From assembly GCF_900155475.1 (NCBI RefSeq), contig NZ_FXAM01000001.1:1785501-1849500 (forward strand): a stretch of DNA of 64,000 nucleotides. The letters are read 5' to 3'. Positions 8,770 to 18,083 of this stretch are shown piece after piece. A program made the translations under genes and the position numbers. Within the stretch, counting starts at the first letter, position 1, and every line of letters starts with the position of its first letter. The notes beneath the pieces were generated by a model. It ran no database searches. It had not been told where the DNA came from and worked only from the letters and a program-made list of their open reading frames with translations. This DNA comes from Methylomagnum ishizawai. GTDB lineage: Bacteria > Pseudomonadota > Gammaproteobacteria > Methylococcales > Methylococcaceae.

Positions 8770-9498
8770 TCACACCTCGACCACGCGGGCGGGATCGAAT
8801 TCGGGCACCCGCCGGTCCGGCGCATAACCCCGCGCATTGCATAGGATGCGGGCGCCCGCGCACAGGTAATCCGATACCGCGTGGGTATGGCCGTGGAACC
8901 ACGCGGCGATTTCATAGCTGTGCAGCACCTCCTTGAGGTCGCTGTAATAAGCGTGGCGTTTGACATCACCGGGGTTGTCGCGCCAACTCCAGGGGCTGGG
9001 CGCGTGGTGGGTGACGATCACCGTCTTGCCGGGGAAGGGCAGGGCCAGTTGTTCCAGCAGCCAGCGGCGGGAGGCGGCATAGAGCTTTTTGTAGGCGTCC
9101 GGGTCCAGCCGGTCCGGGCCGCGGCGGATTTTGCGGAAATCGTTGACCCGCCGCACCAGTTCCGCCAGGTCGTCGCGCTCCTGCCCGCCCAGGTCGCTCC
9201 ACAGGGTGCAGCCCAGGAAACGGATATCCCCGCACAGCCAGGATTCCCGCTCCAAGAACCGCACGTTGCTGCCCGTCGCGGCCAGGCGCAGGGCCGTCAC
9301 CGTCGCGGCGTGTTCGTGGGTGTAGAACTCGTGGTTGCCCGCCACATAGACCACCGGCTTGGACAGGGTCTTGAGCCAGTCCAAGCCTTGCAGCCCCAGC
9401 CCGATATCCCCCGCCGCGACGATCACATCCGCTGCGCTGTCGGACAGGTCGAGCGGGCCGAATTCCAGGTGGATATCGGAAAAATACTGGATAAGCAT
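8770..9498 (-). CDS. Calcineurin-like metallophosphoesterase
   Basis: This 242-residue cytosolic protein carries the full set of metallophosphoesterase motifs in order: SDIHLEF near residue 7, AAGDIGLG near 30, [13 protein letters not shown] near 52, [11 protein letters not shown] near 155 and [11 protein letters not shown] near 203. These provide the two-metal centre that hydrolyses phosphomonoesters or phosphodiesters. The physiological substrate cannot be told from sequence. The gene stands alone, divergent from ispG. The length agrees with small single-domain members of the family. Confidence 0.85.
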   Translation of the reverse strand: MLIQYFSDIHLEFGPLDLSDSAADVIVAAGDIGLGLQGLDWLKTLSKPVVYVAGNHEFYTHEHAATVTALRLAATGSNVRFLERESWLCGDIRFLGCTLWSDLGGQERDDLAELVRRVNDFRKIRRGPDRLDPDAYKKLYAASRRWLLEQLALPFPGKTVIVTHHAPSPWSWRDNPGDVKRHAYYSDLKEVLHSYEIAAWFHGHTHAVSDYLCAGARILCNARGYAPDRRVPEFDPARVVEV

Positions 9499-9656
9499 GG
9501 CTTTACACCCGGATTGCCCGGCGCGGGCCGGGGTGGAGGCTTGACACCCGAGTGAGGAACTCGGAAATTACCGGCGGCAATCGGACCAAACCCTTCCCAT
9601 CCGCCGTTGGCGTTAAAATGGCGGCTTCCCGCATTCCCCTAGCTAGGTTTCTCAGC

Positions 9657-10886
9657 ATGATCGTTCGTAAAAACACCGTTGGCGTAAGAATAGGCGATGT
9701 CCAAATCGGCGGCGGCGCGCCCATTGTCGTGCAATCGATGACCAATACCGACACCGCCGATATCGACGGCACCGTCGCCCAGGTCGTGGACCTCGCCCGC
9801 ACCGGCTCGGAACTGGTCCGCGTCACCGTCAACAACGAGGAAGCCGCCGCCGCCGTGCCGCATATCCGCGAGCGGCTGGACCGGCAGGGGTGCAAGGTGC
9901 CCTTGATCGGCGATTTCCATTTCAACGGCCACAAACTACTGGAGAAATACCCCGCCTGCGCCGAGGCGCTGGCCAAATACCGTATCAATCCCGGCAATGT
10001 CGGGCGCGGTGCCAAGCGCGATCCGCAATTCGCCCAGATGATCGAATTCGCCTGCCGCTACGACAAGCCGGTGCGGATCGGGGTGAACTGGGGCAGCCTG
10101 GATCAATCGGTCTTGGCGCGGCTGTTGGACAAGAATGCCCAACGCGCCGACCCGGAACCCTTGGAAGCCGTGATGAAGGAGGCGGTGATCGCCTCCGCGT
10201 TGGAGAGCGCCGCCAAGGCCGAAGAACAGGGTTTGCCGCGCAGCCGCATCGTGGTGTCCTGCAAGCTGAGTCGGGTGCAGGATTTGATCGCGGTCTACCA
10301 GAGCCTTTCCGCCCGTTGCGACTATGCCCTGCATCTGGGCTTGACCGAGGCCGGCATGGGCACCAAGGGCATCGTGGCCTCGACCGCCGCGCTGGGCGTG
10401 CTGCTACAACAAGGCATCGGCGACACCATCCGCGTCTCGCTCACCCCGGAACCCCAAGACAACGACCGCACCCGCGAAGTCATCGTGGCCCAGGAAATCC
10501 TGCAAACCATGGGGCTGCGCTCGTTCACGCCGATGGTCACGGCCTGCCCCGGTTGCGGGCGCACCACCAGCACTTATTTCCAGCAATTGGCCCAGGACAT
10601 CCAGAGCTATCTGCGCCACCAGATGCCGGTGTGGAAGAAGCAATATCCCGGCGTCGCCGAGATGCAGGTGGCGGTGATGGGCTGCGTGGTGAACGGCCCT
10701 GGGGAGAGCAAGCATTCCCATATCGGCATCAGTCTGCCCGGCACCGGCGAAGACCCGGTGGCTCCGGTGTACGAGGATGGCGTCAAGACCGTGACCTTGA
10801 AGGGCGAGCGTATCGCGGAGGAATTCCAGGCGCTGGTTGAAAGGTATGTCGAGAGCCATTACGGCTCCGGGGCGCAGGCCCAGTAA
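9657..10886 (+). CDS. ispG: 4-hydroxy-3-methylbut-2-enyl diphosphate synthase (HMBPP synthase)
   Basis: IspG carries out the penultimate step of the methylerythritol phosphate pathway, reducing MEcPP to HMBPP with a 4Fe-4S cluster. The protein (409 residues from ATG 9657) starts with [20 protein letters not shown], the family hallmark, followed by a TIM-barrel region with IGDFHFNG and INPGNVG. The cluster ligands are the cysteines in [10 protein letters not shown] and GCVVNGPGE. An in-frame ATG at 9618 would add 13 residues; I prefer 9657 because homologous proteins begin close to this motif. The gene is monocistronic here, facing a hairpin and the convergent DUF455 gene. Confidence 0.96.
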   Translation: MIVRKNTVGVRIGDVQIGGGAPIVVQSMTNTDTADIDGTVAQVVDLARTGSELVRVTVNNEEAAAAVPHIRERLDRQGCKVPLIGDFHFNGHKLLEKYPACAEALAKYRINPGNVGRGAKRDPQFAQMIEFACRYDKPVRIGVNWGSLDQSVLARLLDKNAQRADPEPLEAVMKEAVIASALESAAKAEEQGLPRSRIVVSCKLSRVQDLIAVYQSLSARCDYALHLGLTEAGMGTKGIVASTAALGVLLQQGIGDTIRVSLTPEPQDNDRTREVIVAQEILQTMGLRSFTPMVTACPGCGRTTSTYFQQLAQDIQSYLRHQMPVWKKQYPGVAEMQVAVMGCVVNGPGESKHSHIGISLPGTGEDPVAPVYEDGVKTVTLKGERIAEEFQALVERYVESHYGSGAQAQ

Positions 10887-10891
10887 ATAAA

Positions 10892-10931
10892 AATCTGATC
10901 GGCCCGGCGGCGCTATGCCGTGCGGGCCGAT
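10892..10931 (-). terminator. Terminator-like hairpin after the DUF455 gene
   Basis: Arms 10898-10906 and 10923-10931 (ATCGGCCCG and its complement) form a 9-bp stem. On the minus strand it is followed within five bases by a run of T. The first arm overlaps the last codons of the DUF455 gene. It may also serve the convergent ispG gene. Confidence 0.5.
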
Positions 10932-11740
10932 GATCCCGCTTCCAGCGTCTCCAACCGCGCCAACTCCCCCTCCCCGAACCCCGCCGCGAGCCGTGCTTCC
11001 CGGTTGAACGGCCCCCGCACCCCGCCCTTGATGTGGGTCCGCACCAAGTCGAAATAAGCCGCCTCCGGCTCCAAACCCCGCGCCGCGCAGACTTCCCGGA
11101 ACCAGCGGGTGCCGCAAGCCACATGGCCGATTTCCTCGCGCAGGATCATGTCGAGGATGACGACGCTTTGCGTGTCGCCGAGTTGCTGCAATTTCACGAT
11201 CATGCCGGGCGAGACATCCAAGCCCCGCGCTTCCATGAAACGCGGCACCAGGGCTAGCCGCGCCAGCACATCGTCGGCGGTGGTTTCCGCCAAATCCCAC
11301 AAACCCCGGTGCGCCGGGCAATCGCCATAAGTCCCGCCGAAATCCCCGAGCCGCTGGTCCAGGGCGCGGAAATGCTTGGCTTCCTCGATGGCGACCCGCA
11401 GCCAATCCAGGCGGAATGCGTCGGGCATGTCGCGGAAGCGGTAGCCGATATCGAAGGCCAGATGGATGGCGGTGAATTCGATATGGGCCAGGGCATGCAG
11501 GAAGGCGATGCGCCCGGCGGCGGTATGCAAACCCCGCCGCGGCAAATCGCGGGGATCGACCAGACGGGGCCGCTCGGGAAACCGGACCGCGGTGGCCGGG
11601 CGGGGTGGTTCCGGTGCGGCGAAGTCCAGATGGCCGGATGCGAGCGCCGCCGCCGCCCGGTCGGTGGCGGCGAGCTTGGCGGCGATGGATGGGGAATACA
11701 GGCAGGCTTCCGCCAGGGCGTGGAAGGATTCAGTCGGCAT
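10913..11740 (-). CDS. DUF455 family ferritin-like protein
   Basis: This 275-residue protein has the spacing of a ferritin-like di-metal four-helix bundle: HALAHIEFTAIHLAFD near residue 88, then VAIEEAKHFRAL near 122, and later MILREEIGHVACGTRWF near 205. The paired Glu and ExxH residues are the expected iron ligands. DUF455 proteins are distantly related to the tRNA hydroxylase MiaE and the ferritin superfamily, and no reaction is established for them. The start codon overlaps the end of the NTF2-like gene by 11 bases, so the two are translationally coupled, and both may be co-transcribed with the TIGR03032 gene. Confidence 0.85.
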   Translation of the reverse strand: MPTESFHALAEACLYSPSIAAKLAATDRAAAALASGHLDFAAPEPPRPATAVRFPERPRLVDPRDLPRRGLHTAAGRIAFLHALAHIEFTAIHLAFDIGYRFRDMPDAFRLDWLRVAIEEAKHFRALDQRLGDFGGTYGDCPAHRGLWDLAETTADDVLARLALVPRFMEARGLDVSPGMIVKLQQLGDTQSVVILDMILREEIGHVACGTRWFREVCAARGLEPEAAYFDLVRTHIKGGVRGPFNREARLAAGFGEGELARLETLEAGSSARTA

Positions 11741-12086
11741 AATGGGCGCTGGCCTGGATGACTTTCAGGTCCGGGCCGAAGCGCAGCACTTCGATCACCA
11801 GACGCCCGCCCGCCCCGCGATAATGCAGGGCGAGGCTGTCCACGCCGACCAAGGTGGCGATAGGCTCGAAATGCAGGTCGGGAATCAGCGCCAGCGCCTT
11901 GGCCCAGTACGCGCCCACCGCCGCCTGGCCGCGCAGCATGCCGGAAGCTTCGCCGGCCAGCTTTTGAATCATGGGCGAAGTCATCTCGAAGTCGTCGGCG
12001 TAGTGCGCCAGGATGCGCGGCAGGTCGTGGCTGTTCCAGGCCGCCAGCCATTCGGCGGCGAAGTCTCGGGCGAAATCGGGGTCCAT
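11730..12086 (-). CDS. SnoaL/NTF2-like fold small protein
   Basis: The product has 118 residues. It begins DFARDFAAEWLAAWNSHDLP and continues ILAHYADDFEMTSPM, then HFEPIATLVGVDSLALHY and VIEVLRFGPDLKVIQASAHY. This pattern of an N-terminal helix with WNSHD followed by curved strands is characteristic of the SnoaL-like branch of the NTF2 fold, which includes small isomerases, cyclases and ligand-binding proteins. No substrate can be assigned. I use ATG 12086; a longer frame to 12140 adds an unconserved-looking tail. It overlaps the DUF455 gene and starts 31 bp after the TIGR03032 stop. Confidence 0.75.
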   Translation of the reverse strand: MDPDFARDFAAEWLAAWNSHDLPRILAHYADDFEMTSPMIQKLAGEASGMLRGQAAVGAYWAKALALIPDLHFEPIATLVGVDSLALHYRGAGGRLVIEVLRFGPDLKVIQASAHYAD

Positions 12087-12117
12087 GGTTGGGGTCTCGG
12101 GAGGGGAAAAGAGGCAT

Positions 12118-13173
12118 TCAGCCGGAAAACGGCCCGACATTCAAGACGCGGCGGATTTCGTCGGTCTTGAAGCCCAAGGCCATGGGACGCCGCGCGCCGG
12201 GCAGCGCCACCACGTCGTACAACTCCTCGACCAGGCCATCCAGTCGTAACCAATGCACCAGATCGCCACTCCTGAGGTCGATCACCTGCACTCCGCAGCG
12301 TGGTTCCACATCGCGCCCCTGCAAGCGTCCGTCCAATGCCAACCCGGCGAAGGTTTTGTTATGGCGCGGCTTGGACAGGCCGACCAAGGCGTAAGCCCCA
12401 TGGAAACTCAAGCCGCGCAGATAGCCGGGACAGAAACACACCGGTTCGAACCGCCCGGCGGCGGCATCGACATAGCCGAATTCGCCGGTCCCGGAATTCA
12501 GCAGCCACAGCCTGCCGTCATGCCAGCGCGGCGAATGCGGCATGGACAGCCCGGACAGCACGGTTTCGCCGCTGCCGACCTCGACCACCACCCCGCCATC
12601 GCGGCGGCGGTCGCGCCAACCGTCGGCGGCATCGCTGCGGCTGATGGCGGTGACGAAGGCGGGGAGCCCGTCGCGCATCGCTAAGCCGTTGAGATGACAG
12701 CGGTCCTCGGCGGCGAGTTTGCTGATGAAGGGCGGCTTCCAGACCGGCACGAAGCTATGGCTTTCGCTCAGGGTCGCGAGGCAACTGAACAAGGTGTTGA
12801 CGAAGATCAAGCGCCCGTCGCGGTCCACCCCGAGGTCGTGGGCATCGACATCGCCCGTGGTATAGCCGACCTGGGGCAGATAAAGCCGGTCGTAGCCGTC
12901 CTGGGTCTGGCCGGGTTCCAGCAGGTTCTCGAAGCGCCAGATTTGATAGAGGCTGCCGAGGTAGAGGCTATCGCCCTGGGCGCACAGGCCCATGCTGCGG
13001 TTGAAGCTGCGCTCGAACAGGGACAGGCCGCCATCGGGTTTCAGCCCTACGAAGAACAGCTTGCCGATTTGGTAGGTGGTGAAGGCGAAGCTGATCCCGG
13101 TTTCCGCCATCCAGGCGGTGAGTTGGCGGGAAGCGCTGATTTCCAGGGTGGGGGCGGGTTGTTGGGATTCCAT
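12118..13173 (-). CDS. TIGR03032 family protein (DUF4915-like, beta-propeller)
   Basis: This 351-residue protein opens with LTAWMAETGISFAFTTYQIG and contains the recurring blocks FVNTLFSCLATL, CHLNGLAMRDGLPAFVTA, GLSMPHSPRWHDGRLWLLNS, GTGEFGYVD and LVGLSKPRHNKTF. These match the TIGR03032/DUF4915 family, predicted six-bladed propellers of unknown function. There is no signal peptide. It lies 23 bp downstream of an RTX-type gene and 31 bp upstream of the NTF2-like gene on the same strand, so it may be part of one transcript. Family recognition is firm; function is not known. Confidence 0.85.
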   Translation of the reverse strand: MESQQPAPTLEISASRQLTAWMAETGISFAFTTYQIGKLFFVGLKPDGGLSLFERSFNRSMGLCAQGDSLYLGSLYQIWRFENLLEPGQTQDGYDRLYLPQVGYTTGDVDAHDLGVDRDGRLIFVNTLFSCLATLSESHSFVPVWKPPFISKLAAEDRCHLNGLAMRDGLPAFVTAISRSDAADGWRDRRRDGGVVVEVGSGETVLSGLSMPHSPRWHDGRLWLLNSGTGEFGYVDAAAGRFEPVCFCPGYLRGLSFHGAYALVGLSKPRHNKTFAGLALDGRLQGRDVEPRCGVQVIDLRSGDLVHWLRLDGLVEELYDVVALPGARRPMALGFKTDEIRRVLNVGPFSG

Positions 13174-13195
13174 GCGTCGGGTCCGGTGGGGATGG

Positions 13196-14551
13196 CTAGA
13201 GTAAATCGGCGTTGACCCACACCTGGGCCGGGCCGTTCGCGAAGCTGTGGTAGGCGGTGCCGAGCAGGGTCACGCTGCCGCCCTCGACCCAGCCGCCGTC
13301 GCTGAAATGGAGGGTGTCGCCCGCCGCGCCGTCGATGCGGAGGATGCCGCTTGCGGGGGCGAGGTCCAGCACGGCCTGCCGGTCCAGGTTCAAGCGATTG
13401 TCCGCCGCGTCGCCGAGGTCGATGGCGTCGAGCCGGACCAAGCCGTATTCGGCGATGGCCGCGCCCAGGTCCAGGTTCAGGCCGTGGCCGTTGAAGATCA
13501 AGGTATCCGAACCCGCCGCCTCGGCTTGCAGCGGGACGGTGCCGGGGCGGTCGCCCCCCGGCAGCAATAGATATTCGACATTGGGCGGCAGGGTATAGGG
13601 CACGGTGCTGACCGCCATATCGTCGCCACCGCCGGGCGCTTCGTCGATTTGGTCGCGGGGATTGTCCACCTTGTAGAGATCGTTGCCGTCGCCGCCCGCC
13701 ATGGTGTCGATGCCCGCGCCGCCGTCCATCAGGTCGCTATCGGCCCCGCCATACAGCGCGTCGCGTCCGCCGCCGCCGTGGAGTTCGTTCCAGCCATCCC
13801 CGCCGTACAGTGTGTCGTTGCCGCTCCCGCCGTACAGGAAATCGCCGCCCGCCTCGCCATATAAAGTGTCCGAACCGCTGCCGCCAAGCAGGGTATCGTC
13901 GCCGTCCCCGCCCCACAGCGCGTTGTCGCCCGCGTTGCCGGTCAGGCGGTTGTCCAGGGTGTTGCCATGACCCGCGAGCGTGCCATTGCCCAAGAGCGCC
14001 AGGCGTTCGACCTCCGGGGCCAGGGTGTAATCGATCCAGCTTTGCACGGTGTCCAGCCCATCGCCGGGGTTTTCCAGCACCGTGTCCCCAGGGTCGTCCA
14101 CGACATAGCTGTCGTTGCCCACGCCGCCCAGCATCAGGTCTGCGCCGGTGCCGCCGTCGAGGCGGTCGTTGCCCCGGTCGCCGATCAAGCGGTCGTTGCC
14201 GCCGCCGCCATCCAGGGTGTCGTTGCCACCCAGTCCTTCCAGATAATCGCCTTGGCCGGTGCCGGTCAGCAGGTTGGCGGCATTGTCCAGGGCGGTGCCG
14301 GGAGTGTCGTCGCCGACCAATAAGTGGCTGCCGTCGGCGAAGCCGAAATGGGCGGAAGCGAGATTCGCTGCTTGGGTTCGGGCCAGCACGATGGTTTTGT
14401 CCGGGCCGGACAGCCACAGGTCGCGGCCCGCTTGTCCGAGGGCCACCGCCGCCGCGCCCCAGGCCGGGTCGCCGAACCACAGCGTATCCTGGGCCGGGGC
14501 GAAAGCGAGGGTTTGCTGGTCGGCCAATGCGCCGAAATCGTAGGTTGCCAT
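13196..14551 (-). CDS. RTX-type calcium-binding protein
   Basis: This 451-residue acidic, Gly/Asp-rich protein has no signal peptide. Residues 1-90 form a module (YDFGALADQQTLAF, then HFGFADGSHLLVGDD) shared with the two larger proteins upstream. Residues 90-300 contain tandem nonapeptide repeats of the GGxGxDxxx kind, for example GGNDTLDGGGGNDRLIGD and GGSGNDTLYGGDG, which fold as calcium-binding parallel beta rolls. A YVVDDPGDTVLENPGDGLDT motif follows the type seen in secreted hemolysin-like proteins. The C-terminal part (LHFSDGGWVEGGSVTLLG) is also shared. Such proteins leave the cell by type I secretion using a C-terminal signal; no transporter is encoded nearby. Confidence 0.85.
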   Translation of the reverse strand: MATYDFGALADQQTLAFAPAQDTLWFGDPAWGAAAVALGQAGRDLWLSGPDKTIVLARTQAANLASAHFGFADGSHLLVGDDTPGTALDNAANLLTGTGQGDYLEGLGGNDTLDGGGGNDRLIGDRGNDRLDGGTGADLMLGGVGNDSYVVDDPGDTVLENPGDGLDTVQSWIDYTLAPEVERLALLGNGTLAGHGNTLDNRLTGNAGDNALWGGDGDDTLLGGSGSDTLYGEAGGDFLYGGSGNDTLYGGDGWNELHGGGGRDALYGGADSDLMDGGAGIDTMAGGDGNDLYKVDNPRDQIDEAPGGGDDMAVSTVPYTLPPNVEYLLLPGGDRPGTVPLQAEAAGSDTLIFNGHGLNLDLGAAIAEYGLVRLDAIDLGDAADNRLNLDRQAVLDLAPASGILRIDGAAGDTLHFSDGGWVEGGSVTLLGTAYHSFANGPAQVWVNADLL

Positions 14552-14708
14552 GGGTGTATCGCGGGTGGGTAGCGGAAGCCGGGATGGGTGTCCGGGGGAT
14601 GGGGCGATTATAAACCGGGAAGGGCGGTGGTTGGGGGGAGGCTTCCCGACAAGCGGTGGGGATGGGCGCGATACCGCCGTCGGGATGGGGTTGTGGTGTG
14701 TGCCGCCG

Positions 14709-17700
14709 CTACACGGCGGTCAGGGCTGCATCCAACAGGACATGGGCCGCGCCATTGTCGAAGACATGGTAAGTGGTGCCGACCAGGGTGACATTGGCCT
14801 TTTGGACCCAGCCGGTATCCGAAAAGTGGTAATGATCCCCGGCGTTACCGTCCACTTGCAAGGTGTTGCCGGTGTCGCTGAGATTCAGCATGTCGCGCTT
14901 GAGGAAGGTCAGGGTGTTGTTGCCGTTGCCGGTGAGGTCGATCTTTTCGATGTCGAAAAGCTGGTTGCGGAAGTTCGCCAAATCCAGGTTTTGACCGCCG
15001 CCGGTCAGCATCAGGGTGTCGGTGCCGCTGCCGCCGTCGGCTTTTTGGAAACCCAGGTCGTTGACCTTGATGAGATCGTTGCCTTGGCCCCCGTAGGACA
15101 CATCCTTGCCGCCGCCGCCGGTCAGGGTGTCGTTGCCTTGGCCCGCGACGAAGCGCTCGGCAGCGCGGGTGCCGTTGAGGGTGTCGGCGCTGGCGCTGCC
15201 CAACTGGGTGACGGCCCCGGTGAAGTTGCCGCCGTAGATGACGCTGCTGGAGCCGCTGACGATAAGGTCGGCGAAGCCATCGCCATTGACATCGCCCGCC
15301 GCGCTGACCGATGCGCCCGAAGAAGCATACGCCGCCGCGCCGTCCAACCGGAAGCCGTTGCTGCCGTCGAGCGTGGACAGGTCCACGCTGGCCGCGAACC
15401 CCGACGCCTTACCGAACACCACATAGCTGGAACCGGCTAAGTAAGGCCCGGGCGGGCTGGCTGCCCAAGCTCCGATGATGAGGTCGGCATAGCCATCGCC
15501 GTTGACATCGCCCGCCGCGCTGACCGAAAAGCCCGATTCGTCGTTCACATCACCGTTCCCGTCCAGCCGGAAGCCGTTGCCGCCGTTGAGCGTGGACAGG
15601 TCCATGTTGGCCCCGAACCCCGATGCCTTGCCGAATACCACGTAGCTGGAATCGGTTCCAGGTGCTCCGATGATGAGGTCGGCGAAGCCATCGCCATTGA
15701 TATCGCCCGCCGCGCTGACCGAAAACCCCGACCAGTCGAGTGCCGCTACGCCGTCCAACCGGAAGCCGTTGCTGCCGTTGAGCGTGGACAGGTCCAGGCT
15801 GGCCGTGAACCCCGCCGCCTTGCCGAACACCACGTAGCTGGAACCCGAAACAATCCCGTGCGGGCTGGCTGCCCAAGCCCCGATGATGAGGTCGGCATAG
15901 CCATCGCCGTTGACATCGCCCGCCGTGTTGACTGAAAAACCCGATTGCTCAACCTTCGACGTGCCGTCCAATCGGAAACCATTGGTTCCGTCGAGCGTGG
16001 ACAGGTCCATGTTGGCCGCGAACCCCGACGCCTTGCCGAACACCACGTAGCTGGAACCCGAGTAAGTTCCGATCCCGCGCAGGCCGTAAGACGTCCCGAT
16101 GATGAGGTCGGCATAACCATCGCCATTGACGTCGCCCGCCGCGCTGACCGAAATGCCCGAAAAGTCATACGCGGTCGCGCCGTCCAATCGGAAACCATTG
16201 GTTCCGTCGAGCGTGGACAGGTCCATGTTGGCCGTGAATCCCGACGCCTTGCCGAATACCACGTAGCTGGAGCCCGAATCAATCCCGTGCGGTTCGGATG
16301 AAGGTGCCCCGACGATGAGGTCGGCATAGCCATCGCCATTGACATCGCCCGCCGCGCTGACCAAAGTCGCAGTGCCCGACGTGACATGTGTGGTCGCCAT
16401 GCCGTCGAGCCGGAGGCCGTTGCTGCCGCCGAGCGTGGACAGGTCCAGGCTGGCCCCGAATCCCGATGCCTTGCCGAATACCACGAAGCTGGAGCTGGAG
16501 CCAGGATATCCGGCATTTAGCTGGTAAGGCCCGATAATCAGGTCGGCGTAGCCATCGTTATTGACATCGCCCGCCCCGCTGACCGAAGTGGTCGGCGCGG
16601 CATACGCTCCGATGTTCAGATGGAATCCATTCGTCCCATTCAAACTGGAAAGCGGCACTACGCCATCGATATTCGCCGCGATGCTTCGATCCACCCACAG
16701 CGTGGCCCCGTCCTGGGTATAAACGTGATAGGTATGGCCCTTGGCGACGGCATCCGCTCCCTGTGTCCAACCGCCGCCCGCGTTGACCACGCTTTTGCCG
16801 TTGCCATCCACCACTAGCTTGTCGGTCGTGCCGGACAGCCCCAGCACACTGGCCGGGGTCAGGCCCAATAGGTTCGCGCCGTTGAGGTTGATGGCTTCCA
16901 GGTTCTTGAGCCGTGCCCCCAGCGCGGTGAGGTCGAGCGTCAGATTGGAGCCGGATAGCTTCAGCGTGTCGGTGCCCGCGCCGCCATCCAAGCCTTGGAA
17001 AGCCAGGCTGGGCACCACCAAGGTATCGTCGCCCGCCCCGCCCAGAAGGCTATCCGCGCCACCGTTGCCGTTGAGGATGTTATTGCCGCTGTCGCCGGTC
17101 AGCGTATCGGCAAAGATACCGCCGCTCAGGTTCTCGAAATTCCTCACCGTATCCGAACCGGAACCCCTGGTCGCCTGGGCCGTGGTCACGGCCAAGCTCA
17201 CCTTCACCCCGGCTCCAGCGTACAGATACGACAGCGTGTCGTTGCCCGCACCGCCATCGAGGACGTTATTGCCCGCATTGGCATAGATATTGTTGGCTAA
17301 GCCATTGCCAGTGCCATTGAGAGTGCCGACCCCCATCAGCCGTAGATTCTCGACGTTGGCCGGCAAGGTATAGCTGATATAGGACTTGACGGTATCGATC
17401 TGGGAGGGTTGGGGGTTGGTCTCGATTACTTTATCCCCGGTGTTATCTACCACATACAGATCGCTGCCATCGCCGCCGGTCATCGTGTCCGCTCCGCCCC
17501 GGCCATCTAGATAATCCGACCGGGCCGTGCCGATAAGGGTGTTCGCCGCGGCGTCGTTGGCGATGGTGGGCATGTCGTCGCCGACCAAGACCTTGCCGCT
17601 GTTGGCGAAGCTGAAGTGGGTGCTGGATACTTGGCCCAAGGCCATTCCGACCAGTTTGATGGTCTTGTTGGCATAGGTAATCCACAGGTCCGCACCGTGC

Positions 17701-17819
17701 TGTGCGAACACGCCCGATGCCGCCAGCAGGGCGGTGTTATCGAAGTTCAAGATATCCATACCGGGCTTGAAAGCCAGGGTTTGGTTATTGGCCAGGGTGC
17801 TGAACTTATAGAGGGCCAT
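14709..17819 (-). CDS. Large RTX/FG-GAP secreted calcium-binding protein
   Basis: The product has 1036 residues. ATG 17819 is supported by GGAGA 8 bases upstream and by matching the N-terminus of the neighbours (ALYKFSTLANNQTLAF). Order: N-terminal shared module; RTX repeats with DYLDGRGGADTMTGGDG and LYVVDNTGDKVIE; a second RTX patch; then seven FG-GAP repeats, each with a calcium loop such as AGDVNGDGYADLIIG followed by SSYVVFGKASGF and NGFRLDG, expected to build a seven-bladed integrin-alpha-like propeller; then another RTX patch and the shared C-terminal module with YHFSDTGWVQKANVTLVG. Probably exported by type I secretion and active at the cell surface or outside. The repeat DNA is very similar from unit to unit. 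Confidence 0.88.
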   Translation of the reverse strand: MALYKFSTLANNQTLAFKPGMDILNFDNTALLAASGVFAQHGADLWITYANKTIKLVGMALGQVSSTHFSFANSGKVLVGDDMPTIANDAAANTLIGTARSDYLDGRGGADTMTGGDGSDLYVVDNTGDKVIETNPQPSQIDTVKSYISYTLPANVENLRLMGVGTLNGTGNGLANNIYANAGNNVLDGGAGNDTLSYLYAGAGVKVSLAVTTAQATRGSGSDTVRNFENLSGGIFADTLTGDSGNNILNGNGGADSLLGGAGDDTLVVPSLAFQGLDGGAGTDTLKLSGSNLTLDLTALGARLKNLEAINLNGANLLGLTPASVLGLSGTTDKLVVDGNGKSVVNAGGGWTQGADAVAKGHTYHVYTQDGATLWVDRSIAANIDGVVPLSSLNGTNGFHLNIGAYAAPTTSVSGAGDVNNDGYADLIIGPYQLNAGYPGSSSSFVVFGKASGFGASLDLSTLGGSNGLRLDGMATTHVTSGTATLVSAAGDVNGDGYADLIVGAPSSEPHGIDSGSSYVVFGKASGFTANMDLSTLDGTNGFRLDGATAYDFSGISVSAAGDVNGDGYADLIIGTSYGLRGIGTYSGSSYVVFGKASGFAANMDLSTLDGTNGFRLDGTSKVEQSGFSVNTAGDVNGDGYADLIIGAWAASPHGIVSGSSYVVFGKAAGFTASLDLSTLNGSNGFRLDGVAALDWSGFSVSAAGDINGDGFADLIIGAPGTDSSYVVFGKASGFGANMDLSTLNGGNGFRLDGNGDVNDESGFSVSAAGDVNGDGYADLIIGAWAASPPGPYLAGSSYVVFGKASGFAASVDLSTLDGSNGFRLDGAAAYASSGASVSAAGDVNGDGFADLIVSGSSSVIYGGNFTGAVTQLGSASADTLNGTRAAERFVAGQGNDTLTGGGGKDVSYGGQGNDLIKVNDLGFQKADGGSGTDTLMLTGGGQNLDLANFRNQLFDIEKIDLTGNGNNTLTFLKRDMLNLSDTGNTLQVDGNAGDHYHFSDTGWVQKANVTLVGTTYHVFDNGAAHVLLDAALTAV
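15240..16620 (-). repeat. Tandem FG-GAP-coding DNA repeats
   Basis: Within the 1036-residue gene, units of roughly 180-200 bp recur with near-identical stretches, such as the 20-mer TCGCCATTGACATCGCCCGC and close variants, once per FG-GAP blade. The high DNA identity suggests recent duplication or gene conversion and predicts copy-number variation and assembly trouble. Confidence 0.75.
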
Positions 17820-17971
17820 GCCTGTATCTCCAAGTTGAAGCTTATACGGCGCCGGTTTAAGCAAGGCAGGAACAAGGCAGGTGTTTTGAACGGGCGGTAA
17901 GGTACAGAATAATGGTTGATAACTCAAACCGCTTGGGTTCCGGGCCAATTAGTGGGTATTTGCCGGGTATG

Positions 17972-18020
17972 AAAAAGCCGGTTGGACCAAGTGGCTGGCA
18001 CCTTCATCGTAACCGGCTTT
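17972..18020 (-). terminator. Terminator-like hairpin after the 1053-residue RTX gene
   Basis: Arms AAAGCCGGTT (17974-17983) and AACCGGCTTT (18011-18020) form a 10-bp stem, and on the minus strand the stem runs into five T. It lies about 65 bp after the stop at 18084 and ahead of the next RTX gene. Confidence 0.65.
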
Positions 18021-18083
18021 CGCTTGGGGATTTCGTATCTACGGGGGCGAGCCTCGCCCGGACCCGCCCAAGGTGACGGCGTG

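Noticed and set aside
13600-16600. Regular repeats that could be taken for a CRISPR array
   Set aside because: Their period is 27 bp or about 180-200 bp and they are in frame, coding RTX and FG-GAP protein repeats; there are no unique spacers between fixed repeats.
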